Assembly (NCBI RefSeq): GCF_014837055.1
Contig: NZ_JACSPQ010000001.1
Location: 1,111,970 to 1,175,969, forward strand
Reading direction: 5' to 3'
DNA length: 64,000 nt
Source: Phocaeicola faecium
GTDB taxonomy: Bacteria > Bacteroidota > Bacteroidia > Bacteroidales > Bacteroidaceae
Shown here: one piece after another, positions 9,404 to 17,634 of the stretch
Layout of the letters: every line of letters begins with the position of its first letter
Position numbering within the stretch: the first letter of the stretch is position 1
The notes under the pieces: model-generated
The model's input: only the letters and a program-made list of their open reading frames with translations
Told to the model about the DNA's origin: nothing
Database searches by the model: none
Made by a program: the position numbers and the translations under genes

Positions 9404-9936
9404 TTGTTTGTATCCATTAAAATTTTCCTTAACCTACGTTCAACCACCATCCGCCGGGCATCCATATCCATACACTTGTACACCCTCACCCACGGCACAC
9501 GTTCTACTGCCTCATGGTCGGTTATCCCCATGCGCAAAGCGTAATAATCAACCAGCCCGAACAAGCCGAAATTCAGCCTGTCATACCCCGCCTTCTTCTC
9601 TTCTGGAGTGGGCGGCACGCTTGCTGACGCAAACAGTTTGTTGATGCGTTCCACCTCGCGAGCCACCCAATAGGCGAAACCGAACAATTCGGAAGCATCC
9701 GTATTCATAACCATACGTTCATCCATACCGAGCAACACACGGCACGGAATGATGATAAAATCCTTTCCAGTCCGTATGCCTTGAAGCTGCATCAGCTCGC
9801 CCATGCTCAAATCATTAAGCGTAGCAGGGGTTTTCACCCTGCCAACCGTTGCCGGCTTTGGCAGCTTTTCCAGCCATGCTTGTACCGCGCCTGCATCGGC
9901 AACACTTTCAATCGTTAAAAATTCCCTTATCGTCAT
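9400..9936 (-). CDS. Phage assembly protein, possible tail assembly chaperone
   Basis: 178 residues, mainly helical and charged. It overlaps the large terminase stop by 4 nt and the next gene by 4 nt. Its C-terminal half (RMGITDHEAVERVPWVRVYK) resembles short segments in tail assembly chaperones, but this is a weak visual match. No slippery frameshift site was evident. A portal gene would normally be found here; this protein is much too short to be one. Confidence 0.5.
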   Translation of the reverse strand: MTIREFLTIESVADAGAVQAWLEKLPKPATVGRVKTPATLNDLSMGELMQLQGIRTGKDFIIIPCRVLLGMDERMVMNTDASELFGFAYWVAREVERINKLFASASVPPTPEEKKAGYDRLNFGLFGLVDYYALRMGITDHEAVERVPWVRVYKCMDMDARRMVVERRLRKILMDTNK

Positions 9937-11249
9937 ATATCACCTAATTTTGCTTTTGGTCGCTTTGGCACCGGTTTAATGCGGAAATACATCGCCATTA
10001 TCAACATGTCGAGATAGTCCGGAGAGAAACCCAGTATCTCCTTCATCTTCTCCTTGCTGATAATCCCCTTTCTCCGGGTGTCTGCATCAATGTGGTCTTG
10101 CTTCAGTACCGAAAGCTCCTTCTTTATCCTTTCCCTTTGCGCGTCCGTACACACCACCCTTATCTGCCTGTTGTTTATCAGCTCAGCCAACTTGAAGCCA
10201 CATTCCGATTTCAGGTTATCGAACTCAGGATTTATCGGCTGTTTCCCTCCGTGAAACTCCTTGATACCGTTCAGGTAACTTTCAAGATAGTTCCCCAACC
10301 CGTCGGAATCGGCAATCATCATACTGCGCGGAATGGAGCATTCTATCATCATACGCTTCAAATCCGTTTCGATGGATTTCCCCGTACTATAACCTTGGTC
10401 CAGCTTGATGTAACATACGTTCCCTTTCCAATGTCCGGCAACAAAACGGTCACGCCCTTTCATCGCCAAGTCGGCAGAACCGGATGATACACCGGAAGGC
10501 TTTACATGCTCATTGGTGAACAAGTCGCAGATGGCATCATAATCGCACAATACCGCCGGGTCATCATCGTATTCCCAATTACCGAAGTAAAGACGTTCTT
10601 TCGTAACCTTGTCATTCGTGTTACGCAGTGTCTCGATGTAATCCTCGGTGGCAAACGGGTTATCCTGAACCAGCGCCTGAACAAAAGCATATCCATCCTC
10701 TAACGTCCCCTCTTTCCACGGCTTATAAAACAAGTCATAAAGCCAGTTCTTTTTAGGGTTACAGGTTATGAGAATCTTTCCCGGTATTCCGTACTTGTCA
10801 TTCAAGTGTCGCCCTATACGGGTCTGTAAAACCGAAAAAGCCAGCCCGTTCACCTGCCCGCCTTCTTCTATCCATCCGCCCGTGAACTCCAACGAACCGA
10901 AGCGTTCATACAGCGGGTCTTTCACCGGGTAATAGGTAAGGTCGAGAAAGATGATTTCCGAACCGTTGTCAAACTCTATCCCGTCATTGGTAAGCCGATA
11001 TCCGGTGAACCCGTGCCATTGCGCCACCTTACCGAATGTTACTGAGATGGAAGCCCGGCTGTCCTTCAGGTTATTTCGTCCGGCGAACCACCGCGTACCG
11101 GGAAGGAAGTAGCAACATTGCATCAGCCATTCGCAGCCGAGCCACGACTTGCCACCACCGCCCGCACCGCCATAACAAAGAAACTTCGTCGAGCCGTCGC
11201 GAAGGTAGTTATACGCCAACCGCTGTTTAAGATTCACCGTCTGCCCCAT
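9933..11249 (-). CDS. terL: Phage terminase large subunit
   Basis: A DNA-packaging motor of 438 residues. The ATPase domain has Walker A GGAGGGGKS (27-35) and a coupling motif ILITCNPKKNW near residue 160. The nuclease domain shows acidic clusters SADLAMKGRD, MIADSDGLG and DYLDMLIMAMYF expected for an RNase-H-fold headful or cos nuclease. It lies 1 nt after the small subunit gene and is translationally coupled to the following gene. Length is normal for the family. Confidence 0.93.
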   Translation of the reverse strand: MGQTVNLKQRLAYNYLRDGSTKFLCYGGAGGGGKSWLGCEWLMQCCYFLPGTRWFAGRNNLKDSRASISVTFGKVAQWHGFTGYRLTNDGIEFDNGSEIIFLDLTYYPVKDPLYERFGSLEFTGGWIEEGGQVNGLAFSVLQTRIGRHLNDKYGIPGKILITCNPKKNWLYDLFYKPWKEGTLEDGYAFVQALVQDNPFATEDYIETLRNTNDKVTKERLYFGNWEYDDDPAVLCDYDAICDLFTNEHVKPSGVSSGSADLAMKGRDRFVAGHWKGNVCYIKLDQGYSTGKSIETDLKRMMIECSIPRSMMIADSDGLGNYLESYLNGIKEFHGGKQPINPEFDNLKSECGFKLAELINNRQIRVVCTDAQRERIKKELSVLKQDHIDADTRRKGIISKEKMKEILGFSPDYLDMLIMAMYFRIKPVPKRPKAKLGDI

Positions 11250-11250
11250 G

Positions 11251-11793
11251 TCATTTCAGTTTGTCCGCCTCGGGTGTGTACGGAAGGAAATCAAATCCCC
11301 TGAACTCTTTCCCTTTCGTGGTATGGTCCACTTCCTGCTTATCAGCCAAGCCCAAAGTGCGAGCTATGATGTTCGCATTGAAAGCCCCGACACATGCCCC
11401 CTCGAACTGTTGCGTCTTGATTGTTTCCTCCACACGCGCGATGACTTGCAAAAAATCTTCTTCATTCTTACTTATACAATCATCCCGGAAACTGCTCCAC
11501 CAGCGGGTGGAAGCCCCTAAATAGACGCAAAGTCCCATCAGCGAATACGGGCGTGAGGTTGGGGTAACTTCCTGCTGAACCTGTTGCTGGTTTTCGGTAA
11601 CGGTTTTCTTTCCCTTGCGTGTTTTTACGGGTATGCTTCTCTGTATCGCCTTGCGGGTAGTCCACGGATTCTCATCGCACCACTGGAAATATTCACATGC
11701 CGCCTCCCATAAAAGCTCAGGCGTGGCAAACAGCCGGTCTCTGCCATGCTTGCTCCTTAACATCCAATATTGATTTCCTTTCGGTGCTGCCAT
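11251..11793 (-). CDS. terS: Phage terminase small subunit
   Basis: 180 residues. The start MAAPKGNQYWMLRSKHGRDR is typical of small terminases (gp3-like), which recognise viral DNA and hand it to the large subunit. It is directly upstream of terL and 2 nt downstream of the ParB-methyltransferase gene. The Tyr/Trp-rich centre (YLGASTRWWSSF) matches this family well by eye. Confidence 0.85.
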   Translation of the reverse strand: MAAPKGNQYWMLRSKHGRDRLFATPELLWEAACEYFQWCDENPWTTRKAIQRSIPVKTRKGKKTVTENQQQVQQEVTPTSRPYSLMGLCVYLGASTRWWSSFRDDCISKNEEDFLQVIARVEETIKTQQFEGACVGAFNANIIARTLGLADKQEVDHTTKGKEFRGFDFLPYTPEADKLK

Positions 11794-11795
11794 AA

Positions 11796-13217
11796 TTAAA
11801 ACATTTTAAAAACAGGTATTATTTCTTTATCTAAATTCCATCTTCGGTTATTGGGAAGAGGAAGAGTAAACTCATATTCCAATGCTTTTATATATTCCGC
11901 TTTTGTTGCTTTTCTGTCATTTACCGATGAGACCTGAAATGAGGAACCACTCAATTCATGCTCGTTGGTTACAGGATGAGCTTTGTCATACAACGTAAAT
12001 GTTTCGCCAATATAGGTTTGGTTTAAACGGATAACATCCGCAGTTGAATGATAATGCTGAAAATACCATTCACCAAAACGGAAATTGGCAGTGAAGTTAT
12101 GTGCATCAAGAAAAATTGATTTTGAACGATAATCGCGTGATTGCTTTCTGTCCGATGTCCTTTGAACAAACAACAACGGAATGCCGGACCAGAATATTTT
12201 TCCACCTTCCTTACATAAAGCTGAAATCGAAAGCAGGACATTTTTTTCATCTTCCAATGAATTTACTGAATTGAGAACACTGTCACATACAACGACATCA
12301 TAAAGTCCATATTCAGACAATGTACGGCAAATATCCGCACAGTCCTGACGGATTTCCTTTTCATCGATGATGTCCTCACCATCTTTTCTATGAAAGAACT
12401 CGATTGCATCAATGTGATATCCCTTTTTCTTTAACATGGTAGCATAATCTTTTTGACCTGCACCGAAGTCAAGTACACGCATTTCCTTTGTGATATAAGG
12501 GATAACCAATTTTTCATAAAGGGTTGAATGAGTTCTACCGCTCAATACACCGTTTTTCTGACGCAACCGAACTTTTTGAGCAAAAGACTGTATATAGGTT
12601 CTGCGCTCTAAATGGGAATATTCAAATACCCCATAATCTTGTGAGAAATATAATTCGGCTAACTTTTCTTTACCTGCCGGAAGCACATAAACCAACAAAT
12701 CCATACCCAACAGTTTTACGGTCTTTGCATACACGGACGAGATTATAACTTTACCGGAATAATCACACACAGCATTTGCGAACTGACCATACCTCAGAAT
12801 CATTTTAGTAAGGTCTATCACATAAGAACTATTTTCTCCTTTAGACACCATCAATATATCCTTGTTAGGCACGGTATAGAACCCTTCCACACCTTCAGGA
12901 ATTATCACACGGATATCCGGCTGCACGTCTGAAATTTCACATTCAGCATAGTTGTGCAACTGATTAAAACGTACTTCGTCCGTAGAATTAACCCCATCAA
13001 GAATAAATGCCGGAACATGAGTATATCCTAACAGCTTCATCGTCTTTGTGCGCTGATGTCCTGCCATAATACGATAATCCGAGCGGCGAATGATGATTGG
13101 TTTGATTATTCCAAGCTCTGTTATAGACTCCTTTAATTTGCCTTGTGCATCTTCACTTAAAAGACGCGGATTGTATTCTGCAGGATTCAAAAGGTTTATA
13201 TCTATATATTCCATCAT
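11796..13217 (-). CDS. ParB-domain protein fused to a SAM-dependent methyltransferase
   Basis: The 473-residue protein begins with a ParB/Srx-like domain (residues about 1-110): the NPAEYNPR box, then IMAGHQRTKTMKLLGYTHVP. After a middle region, a class I methyltransferase domain follows (about 235-390), with the SAM-binding motif VLDFGAGQKDYA and the acidic turn DAIEFFHR. Motif IV is YDVVVCDSVLNSV. It overlaps the upstream ParB gene by 4 nt and precedes terS, so it is made with the packaging genes. Phage ParB-like domains have been tied to DNA marking and to nuclease activity. A role in modifying DNA before packaging is inferred. The methyl acceptor is unknown. Confidence 0.8.
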   Translation of the reverse strand: MMEYIDINLLNPAEYNPRLLSEDAQGKLKESITELGIIKPIIIRRSDYRIMAGHQRTKTMKLLGYTHVPAFILDGVNSTDEVRFNQLHNYAECEISDVQPDIRVIIPEGVEGFYTVPNKDILMVSKGENSSYVIDLTKMILRYGQFANAVCDYSGKVIISSVYAKTVKLLGMDLLVYVLPAGKEKLAELYFSQDYGVFEYSHLERRTYIQSFAQKVRLRQKNGVLSGRTHSTLYEKLVIPYITKEMRVLDFGAGQKDYATMLKKKGYHIDAIEFFHRKDGEDIIDEKEIRQDCADICRTLSEYGLYDVVVCDSVLNSVNSLEDEKNVLLSISALCKEGGKIFWSGIPLLFVQRTSDRKQSRDYRSKSIFLDAHNFTANFRFGEWYFQHYHSTADVIRLNQTYIGETFTLYDKAHPVTNEHELSGSSFQVSSVNDRKATKAEYIKALEYEFTLPLPNNRRWNLDKEIIPVFKMF

Positions 13218-13807
13218 AAGCCTAAGAGATTATTTACAAAACCAACCATTACTCCGTTTTCATTCATATACTCGGTTGCACGCTGTTTCAAACCGTCTAA
13301 TTCCTTTTCACTGACCGGAATCTTATACCCTTCAAAAACCAAATATTTGATATGCGCTCCAGCTTCATAATTTTGATTCCTCAAAATGTTTTCCGTATCG
13401 TCCACTTCTTCTTCATTAAAATCACTTATTTCGGGGAAACTAATACCTTCTACACCCCAATCCATAAGTTCCCGATAATCCCATTCAAACAATTTGGTCA
13501 AATCCCATTTCCCATTATTGACATTTGCACGAATAATAATTTCCCGCTCCCTTTCTTCTGTCAGCCCATGGAGTAAAGCGGTTGGAACTTCTTTCAATCC
13601 AAGTTGTAAGCAGGCTTCATAACGTTGGTTCCCGTCTATGATAACCAGTGTTCCGGTACGGTCAGACAAAACAAGGGGACGCGCTTCCAGATAATCCGGA
13701 TTGTTCCGGATAGAATCTTTCAACACTTCCATATCTTCTTCCGTAATGGTACGGGGATTGCTATCGAGCTTATTCAACTCTTTTATTTTTCTGTAAACTA
13801 TTTCCAT
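13214..13807 (-). CDS. ParB/Srx-domain protein
   Basis: The likely start is the ATG at 13805-13807 (MEIVYRKIKELN); a longer ORF to 13858 would run through the promoter. The 197-residue protein has a ParB-like N-terminal domain: NPRTITEEDMEVLKDSI, then the IDGNQRYEACLQLG box and a NNGKWD segment. It is the first gene of the late transcript and overlaps the ParB-methyltransferase start by ATGA. Two adjacent ParB-domain genes suggest related roles, for example regulation, site binding or base modification. Confidence 0.8.
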   Translation of the reverse strand: MEIVYRKIKELNKLDSNPRTITEEDMEVLKDSIRNNPDYLEARPLVLSDRTGTLVIIDGNQRYEACLQLGLKEVPTALLHGLTEEREREIIIRANVNNGKWDLTKLFEWDYRELMDWGVEGISFPEISDFNEEEVDDTENILRNQNYEAGAHIKYLVFEGYKIPVSEKELDGLKQRATEYMNENGVMVGFVNNLLGL

Positions 13808-13833
13808 TGATTTTAATATTTGCGTTACATAAA

Positions 13834-13841
13834 CAAATTTA
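13834..13841 (-). promoter_or_regulatory. -7 box of the ParB-terminase late promoter
   Basis: On the minus strand TAAATTTG matches TAnnTTTG. The -33 region, 19 nt upstream, is a poor match. The ATG of the first ParB gene is 26 nt downstream. The palindrome at 13884-13902 sits 42 nt upstream of the box, the same spacing within 1 nt as at the protease promoter. Confidence 0.55.
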
Positions 13842-13883
13842 CCCGATAACCGCCACAAAGCAGTTACCGGGCAATGAAAATCG

Positions 13884-13902
13884 ACTGACAGGGGCTGTCA
13901 GT
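13884..13902. promoter_or_regulatory. 19-bp palindrome, probable late-activator site (copy 2)
   Basis: ACTGACAGGGGCTGTCAGT has 8-bp perfect arms around GGG. It lies between the divergent ParB gene and KAP NTPase gene. It matches the element at 2815-2833, including the TCGATTTT flank, although that flank is on the promoter-proximal side here and on the distal side there. Confidence 0.6.
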
Positions 13903-13963
13903 AATTTTTCTACAATCAAACTAAAACTTCCTGCATATACTGTTTTATCTCGTTCATTTCATA

Positions 13964-13971
13964 TAACTTTG
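13964..13971 (+). promoter_or_regulatory. -7 box of the KAP NTPase promoter
   Basis: TAACTTTG is an exact TAnnTTTG match, 22 nt before the ATG at 13994. The -33 position carries TGTTTT (13941-13946), an incomplete match. The gene therefore seems to have its own promoter, independent of the flanking minus-strand phage operons. Confidence 0.5.
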
Positions 13972-13993
13972 AAGAAAAATTATACTGAGAATC

Positions 13994-15412
13994 ATGGAAC
14001 TTATACCAATAGAAAATGAACTTAATGCTTTCAAAGAGCATCTTGATATTAACGAACGTACTATTTTTTCTGCCAAATTTGGAAACGGGAAAACATTCTT
14101 TTTAAATGAATTTAAAAAAAAATACGGAGATAGTTGTGAGTTTATTACTATATATCCAGTAAATTATCAAATAGCTGATAATAAGGAGGTTTTTGAATAT
14201 ATTAAAAGAGATATTCTTATACAAATGGTTTCAAAGAAAATGATAGAACCATCTTATGAAATCCCCGATTCATTAATATTCCAGTTCTTTATTATGCAGA
14301 ATTCTGATTCATTCTTGGGAAATCTATTAAAAATACTACCAAGTTTAGGCATTCCAGAACAAACTGCATCTCTTTTCTTAGCTGGATACCATGCTTTAAA
14401 TTGGTCGGAAAAGATGACTAAAAAATATAAAGAATATAAGGATTCTATTCAAAGCCAAGATGAGAATCAAATTATAGAAACTTTTTTAGAATCTTTTACA
14501 GAGAGAATAGGCAGTCCTTATGAGATTGATTTAATCACTCAAATCATAATTGACAATATTCAATGGTTCCGTAAAAGCAACAAAAAAAAAGTTATTTTAA
14601 TAATCGAAGATTTGGACCGCATGGATCCTGCTCATCTATTCAGAATTTTAAATATTTTCTCTGCACATATTGACAGAGTATACCAATACCAAAACAGTAA
14701 TACTCAAAAAGAAGAAGATACCACATATTCAGAATTATTGCCTAACAAATTTGGATTTGACAATATCATAACAGTTTTTGACTATAATAAAACTAGAAGT
14801 ATTTTCCAGCATTTTTATGGGCAGGAAGCAAACTATGATGGTTACATCAACAAATTCACATCTCACCAACCATTTTTCTATTCTATAGATGAAATAGCAC
14901 GTGAATATTTATATAAAGTTATATTTGAAAAATGCTGCATCAACAAAGAATCTATCAGAAATATTTCAAGACAAATAAGTGACAAATTGGATTCATTATC
15001 AGTAAGAGAGGTATACACAATCTTAAACGGAATTGATTTATATATTCAAGAAAAAACATACAAAGGAAACATTCTTGAATTTAATACAAAATCTCCATTA
15101 ACCTATACAATTTCAATATTAAAGCTATTAGGAATAGCTCAGAATAATAAAATAATAAGTTATATCCTGCAATTATCAGCACTCGATTTGTTAAATTGTA
15201 TTAATGTCTTCTTGTGTGTTAATAATATAACAGAAAGATTTATCTTTAAAAATCACCTATTCTATATCAGGCATAATGAAGCATCCGATAATAAAGTTCT
15301 TAACAAAATTCAAATAGTAGAAGTAAATGGATATTATAGTAATATATTTCAATTGAATGACAAACTGATTGAAAATTGCATTAATAAAGCATTCGATTAC
15401 ATAACTAAGTGA
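13994..15412 (+). CDS. KAP-family P-loop NTPase, candidate prophage cargo/defence gene
   Basis: 472 residues. The P-loop is AKFGNGKT (27-34), Walker B is ILIIEDLDR (201-209), and NIITVFDYNKT with a conserved YINKF downstream (about 255-290) fit KAP NTPases. There is no clear membrane segment, although 105-135 is hydrophobic. The C-terminal third is a long helical, AT-rich region with no recognised domain. The gene is transcribed opposite to every phage gene around it, has its own promoter and terminator, and its codons are markedly A/T-rich compared with the neighbouring terminase. These are the marks of a moron. KAP NTPases occur in phage-exclusion proteins such as PifA; defence is an inference here. 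Confidence 0.8.
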   Translation: MELIPIENELNAFKEHLDINERTIFSAKFGNGKTFFLNEFKKKYGDSCEFITIYPVNYQIADNKEVFEYIKRDILIQMVSKKMIEPSYEIPDSLIFQFFIMQNSDSFLGNLLKILPSLGIPEQTASLFLAGYHALNWSEKMTKKYKEYKDSIQSQDENQIIETFLESFTERIGSPYEIDLITQIIIDNIQWFRKSNKKKVILIIEDLDRMDPAHLFRILNIFSAHIDRVYQYQNSNTQKEEDTTYSELLPNKFGFDNIITVFDYNKTRSIFQHFYGQEANYDGYINKFTSHQPFFYSIDEIAREYLYKVIFEKCCINKESIRNISRQISDKLDSLSVREVYTILNGIDLYIQEKTYKGNILEFNTKSPLTYTISILKLLGIAQNNKIISYILQLSALDLLNCINVFLCVNNITERFIFKNHLFYIRHNEASDNKVLNKIQIVEVNGYYSNIFQLNDKLIENCINKAFDYITK

Positions 15413-15418
15413 CTGTAA

Positions 15419-15458
15419 ATGGGCTGTCAATTTTTCAGTTTTGTGAGAGACAGCCCAT
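15419..15458 (+). terminator. Terminator hairpin after the KAP gene
   Basis: ATGGGCTGTC (15419-15428) and GACAGCCCAT (15449-15458) form a perfect 10-bp stem with a 20-nt loop, followed by ATTTTTC. It ends the + strand KAP transcript and could also stop the early minus-strand operon. Confidence 0.65.
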
Positions 15459-15525
15459 ATTTTTCTTTCCACCTATCCCAAGAGCCACTACATGACTGCC
15501 AGGAACAGGTAATACAATTTCGTTT

Positions 15526-15675
15526 TCATAGTTTATTCATTCTTCTTTCTACAAGTTTTTCCAATCGTTTTTTGCACTCAGCACACTCTAGTTTCTTACG
15601 TTCCAGCTTAGCCTTGAACTTGACCAGTTCTTCGTTCGTATTCTCTTCGAAAAACAGGTTCTTTAAGTGAATAAT
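15526..15675 (-). CDS. Possible short CxxC coiled-coil protein, start unclear
   Basis: A minus-strand frame open for about 50 codons ends with a TGA at 15526-15528 and reads KLERKKLECAECKKRLEKLV near its end. It has the look of a zinc-knuckle/coiled coil. No ATG, GTG or TTG is present near its upstream end; it would need an ATT start just inside the end of the preceding gene. It is reported because the heptad and CxxC pattern look non-random. It may be the end of the early operon or may not be translated. Confidence 0.3.
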   Translation of the reverse strand: MIHLKNLFFEENTNEELVKFKAKLERKKLECAECKKRLEKLVERRMNKL

Positions 15676-15911
15676 TCAAGTTGTATTCCTTTTCTTTTCT
15701 GTTTCTCCATTGTCCGCTTGTATCGCGGACATCTGTCACGGTAGGCGCACTGTCCGGCCTCAGCCTGCAAGAACCTGCCGTGCCATGCGTCCCATCCCTT
15801 GACCTCTTCATCGTCCCACATGAGCCTGACCAGCTCCATGCAGAAGAACCCGCGTTCCTTACCGGGCTTTTCATCAACAAGCTCTACCAATCCGTTTCCT
15901 TTCGGTCTCAT
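15663..15911 (-). CDS. Small early phage protein with C-terminal sliding-clamp-like motif
   Basis: 82 residues, start overlapping the previous stop by ATGA. Two Cys residues (AGQCAYRDRCPRYKR) precede a basic stretch, and the last residues are GIQLELFT. QLELF fits the consensus for bacterial beta-clamp-binding peptides (QL[S/D]LF-like). An interaction with the host replication clamp is an inference from that short motif. It lies near the end of the early/replication operon. Otherwise unrecognised. Confidence 0.7.
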   Translation of the reverse strand: MRPKGNGLVELVDEKPGKERGFFCMELVRLMWDDEEVKGWDAWHGRFLQAEAGQCAYRDRCPRYKRTMEKQKRKGIQLELFT

Positions 15912-16312
15912 AACGCCTGCTTGTTTTGGCTGTCGAACAAATGGGCGAATGCCCCGTCTACCTGCAAGTCAAGCCCCAGCTTCGAGGGGAAAGACTTGAT
16001 GTAATCAAAGAACTTGAACGCCTGCATGTCGTCGTCTCCCGTGCGGTCGAGCAGCATGAGCAGCAAGGCGTTCACCATGTCGGCATCGTTGCCGAAACTC
16101 TCTTGCTCGGAGGGCGTGCATTTGCGGCTGATGTCGGCTTTCAGGCTGCGTATGGCGTGTATGGCGGCGTTGAACTGCCGCTTTGCCTCGTGGCGCAGGG
16201 CGTATCCGTGGCGGCGGTACTCTTGCTCCATGTCCATAAGGTTTGTTTCGAGAACATCGGCAAGGATGTACACGATGTTCGTCAGCGTATTCATGTGGTT
16301 TGTTTCTTCCAT
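15908..16312 (-). CDS. Hypothetical phage protein
   Basis: The chosen start is the ATG at 16310-16312 (MEETNHMNTLTN), preceded by an AAGGAAACAAGAACA leader. A longer ORF to 16399 would overlap the PcfJ-like gene over more than 100 nt. The 134-residue protein is mostly helical and contains a regular Arg/Ala-rich helix (YALRHEAKRQFNAAIHAIRS). No family is recognised. It sits between the PcfJ-like gene (22-nt overlap) and the 82-residue gene. Confidence 0.6.
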   Translation of the reverse strand: MEETNHMNTLTNIVYILADVLETNLMDMEQEYRRHGYALRHEAKRQFNAAIHAIRSLKADISRKCTPSEQESFGNDADMVNALLLMLLDRTGDDDMQAFKFFDYIKSFPSKLGLDLQVDGAFAHLFDSQNKQAL

Positions 16313-17634
16313 TGTTCTTGTTTCCTTTCTTTTATCAGGTTCATATTCTTGTTTACCAGCCCGATGATGCGGTGATGGTACGGGCTTACGCCGTTGCACG
16401 CCGCGCGGCTCTGCACGATGCGGAACGTGCGCAGCGACACTTCCACCGTCTCCATCCGCTTGCCTCCCACGGTGGCGGAAAGTATCAGGCTGTCGGGCTT
16501 GCTGTAATATCCCTGCGAGTAGACGCAGTGGTGCATGGCATCGCCTTCTTCAAGGAACTCGCGCACGCTGCCCAGCACGCGGGCGGTGAGCGTGCCGTCG
16601 GTGAACGCAAGTCCGATGAACGCTGCCTTGTCGCGGGCATAATTATCTTCATCACGCCTCATCTTTTTCATCCTTTCGGCTTCCTTGCGGCGGGCTTCCA
16701 AGCGGTCTTTCTTGCGCGCCAACCGGTCATGCTCGGCGCGGAGGTCGGCGGGACACACGTAGCGGGCGTTATGCGTATCAAGGTTGAAGTATGAAAGCAG
16801 TTCCATGTAGTCGAACCACATCGATGCGTCACCGATGATGTACCCGTTACGATGGCAGATGTTCAGGGCATGGCTGAAAGGTAGGCAGTAGTCTCCACAC
16901 CTCAGTATATGGCGGAACACGTTTATCTGTCCCTGCTTCACGATGGTTTCCGCCACGGGGTTCGTGAGCAGTTGCCGCATGGCGGCTACCGGAGGCAAGT
17001 TCATCGCCGGGAAACGGTTCTGCCAGCCGTTGCGCCTCAACTTGCCGGTTACGTACATGCGCGGGTAGTACCAGTTGCCGGATGGGTCGAACATGTCTTC
17101 CATCTCGTATGCCCCGTTACAGCTGTGGTTATGGCGGGCTATCTGCATCGGTTCCCATGTTTTCCACGTGAGATGGAACGGCGAACGGGTGTAGGGACGG
17201 GCGGTTACTACTTCGCGCCCGTCATCGTTCACCCAGTTGCGGTACACCTCGTTTATTTCGTACCCGGTAGGCTCTCCCTTACAGGGGTTATTCCGTTCCG
17301 CCATGAAGGTACGTATCACGTTCCATTCTTCCGTGCGCTGTATGAATGACACATACCGCGCTTCGTGCTTGCAATCCTTTTCGGTCAGGTGTTTCAGGGT
17401 GATCGTCTTTCCGCACCGGGGGCATGTGTGTCCTACTTCAAGGCTTACCGCCAGCTCAGGTATCAGCACCCGGTCAAGATACCCGCAACACTGGCACCAC
17501 ACTTCGCCTTTTTTCAGGTAGAAGCCATAGGCGGGGAACAGGCTGAACGCCCATTCCCGTTTGGCTTTGCTGAGGGCGGGCAGGCGGTCGCCCAATTCAA
17601 GCACCCGCCTTTCGAGTTTCGTCCGCGCCTTCAT
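16291..17634 (-). CDS. pcfJ: PcfJ-like protein
   Basis: 447 residues. The N-terminal part has a zinc-ribbon-like CQCC (about 47-50) and CPRC pair (about 71-74). The C-terminal part has a basic coiled coil (about 305-335) and the EGDAMHHCVYSQGYY segment that typifies PcfJ-like proteins. PcfJ is named from a conjugation locus, but this family is also common in Bacteroidetes prophages. Its biochemical role is unknown. The gene overlaps the PcfK-like gene by 4 nt, so the pair is made together. Confidence 0.8.
   Translation of the reverse strand: MKARTKLERRVLELGDRLPALSKAKREWAFSLFPAYGFYLKKGEVWCQCCGYLDRVLIPELAVSLEVGHTCPRCGKTITLKHLTEKDCKHEARYVSFIQRTEEWNVIRTFMAERNNPCKGEPTGYEINEVYRNWVNDDGREVVTARPYTRSPFHLTWKTWEPMQIARHNHSCNGAYEMEDMFDPSGNWYYPRMYVTGKLRRNGWQNRFPAMNLPPVAAMRQLLTNPVAETIVKQGQINVFRHILRCGDYCLPFSHALNICHRNGYIIGDASMWFDYMELLSYFNLDTHNARYVCPADLRAEHDRLARKKDRLEARRKEAERMKKMRRDEDNYARDKAAFIGLAFTDGTLTARVLGSVREFLEEGDAMHHCVYSQGYYSKPDSLILSATVGGKRMETVEVSLRTFRIVQSRAACNGVSPYHHRIIGLVNKNMNLIKERKQEQWKKQTT

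Noticed and set aside
13808-13858. Longer ParB start (MWRLSGKFVY...)
   Set aside because: These codons run through the -7 box TAAATTTG and carry no ParB-family residues.
15419-15458. Third copy of the late palindrome
   Set aside because: Only one half (GGGCTGTC) is shared; the structure is a long-loop terminator.
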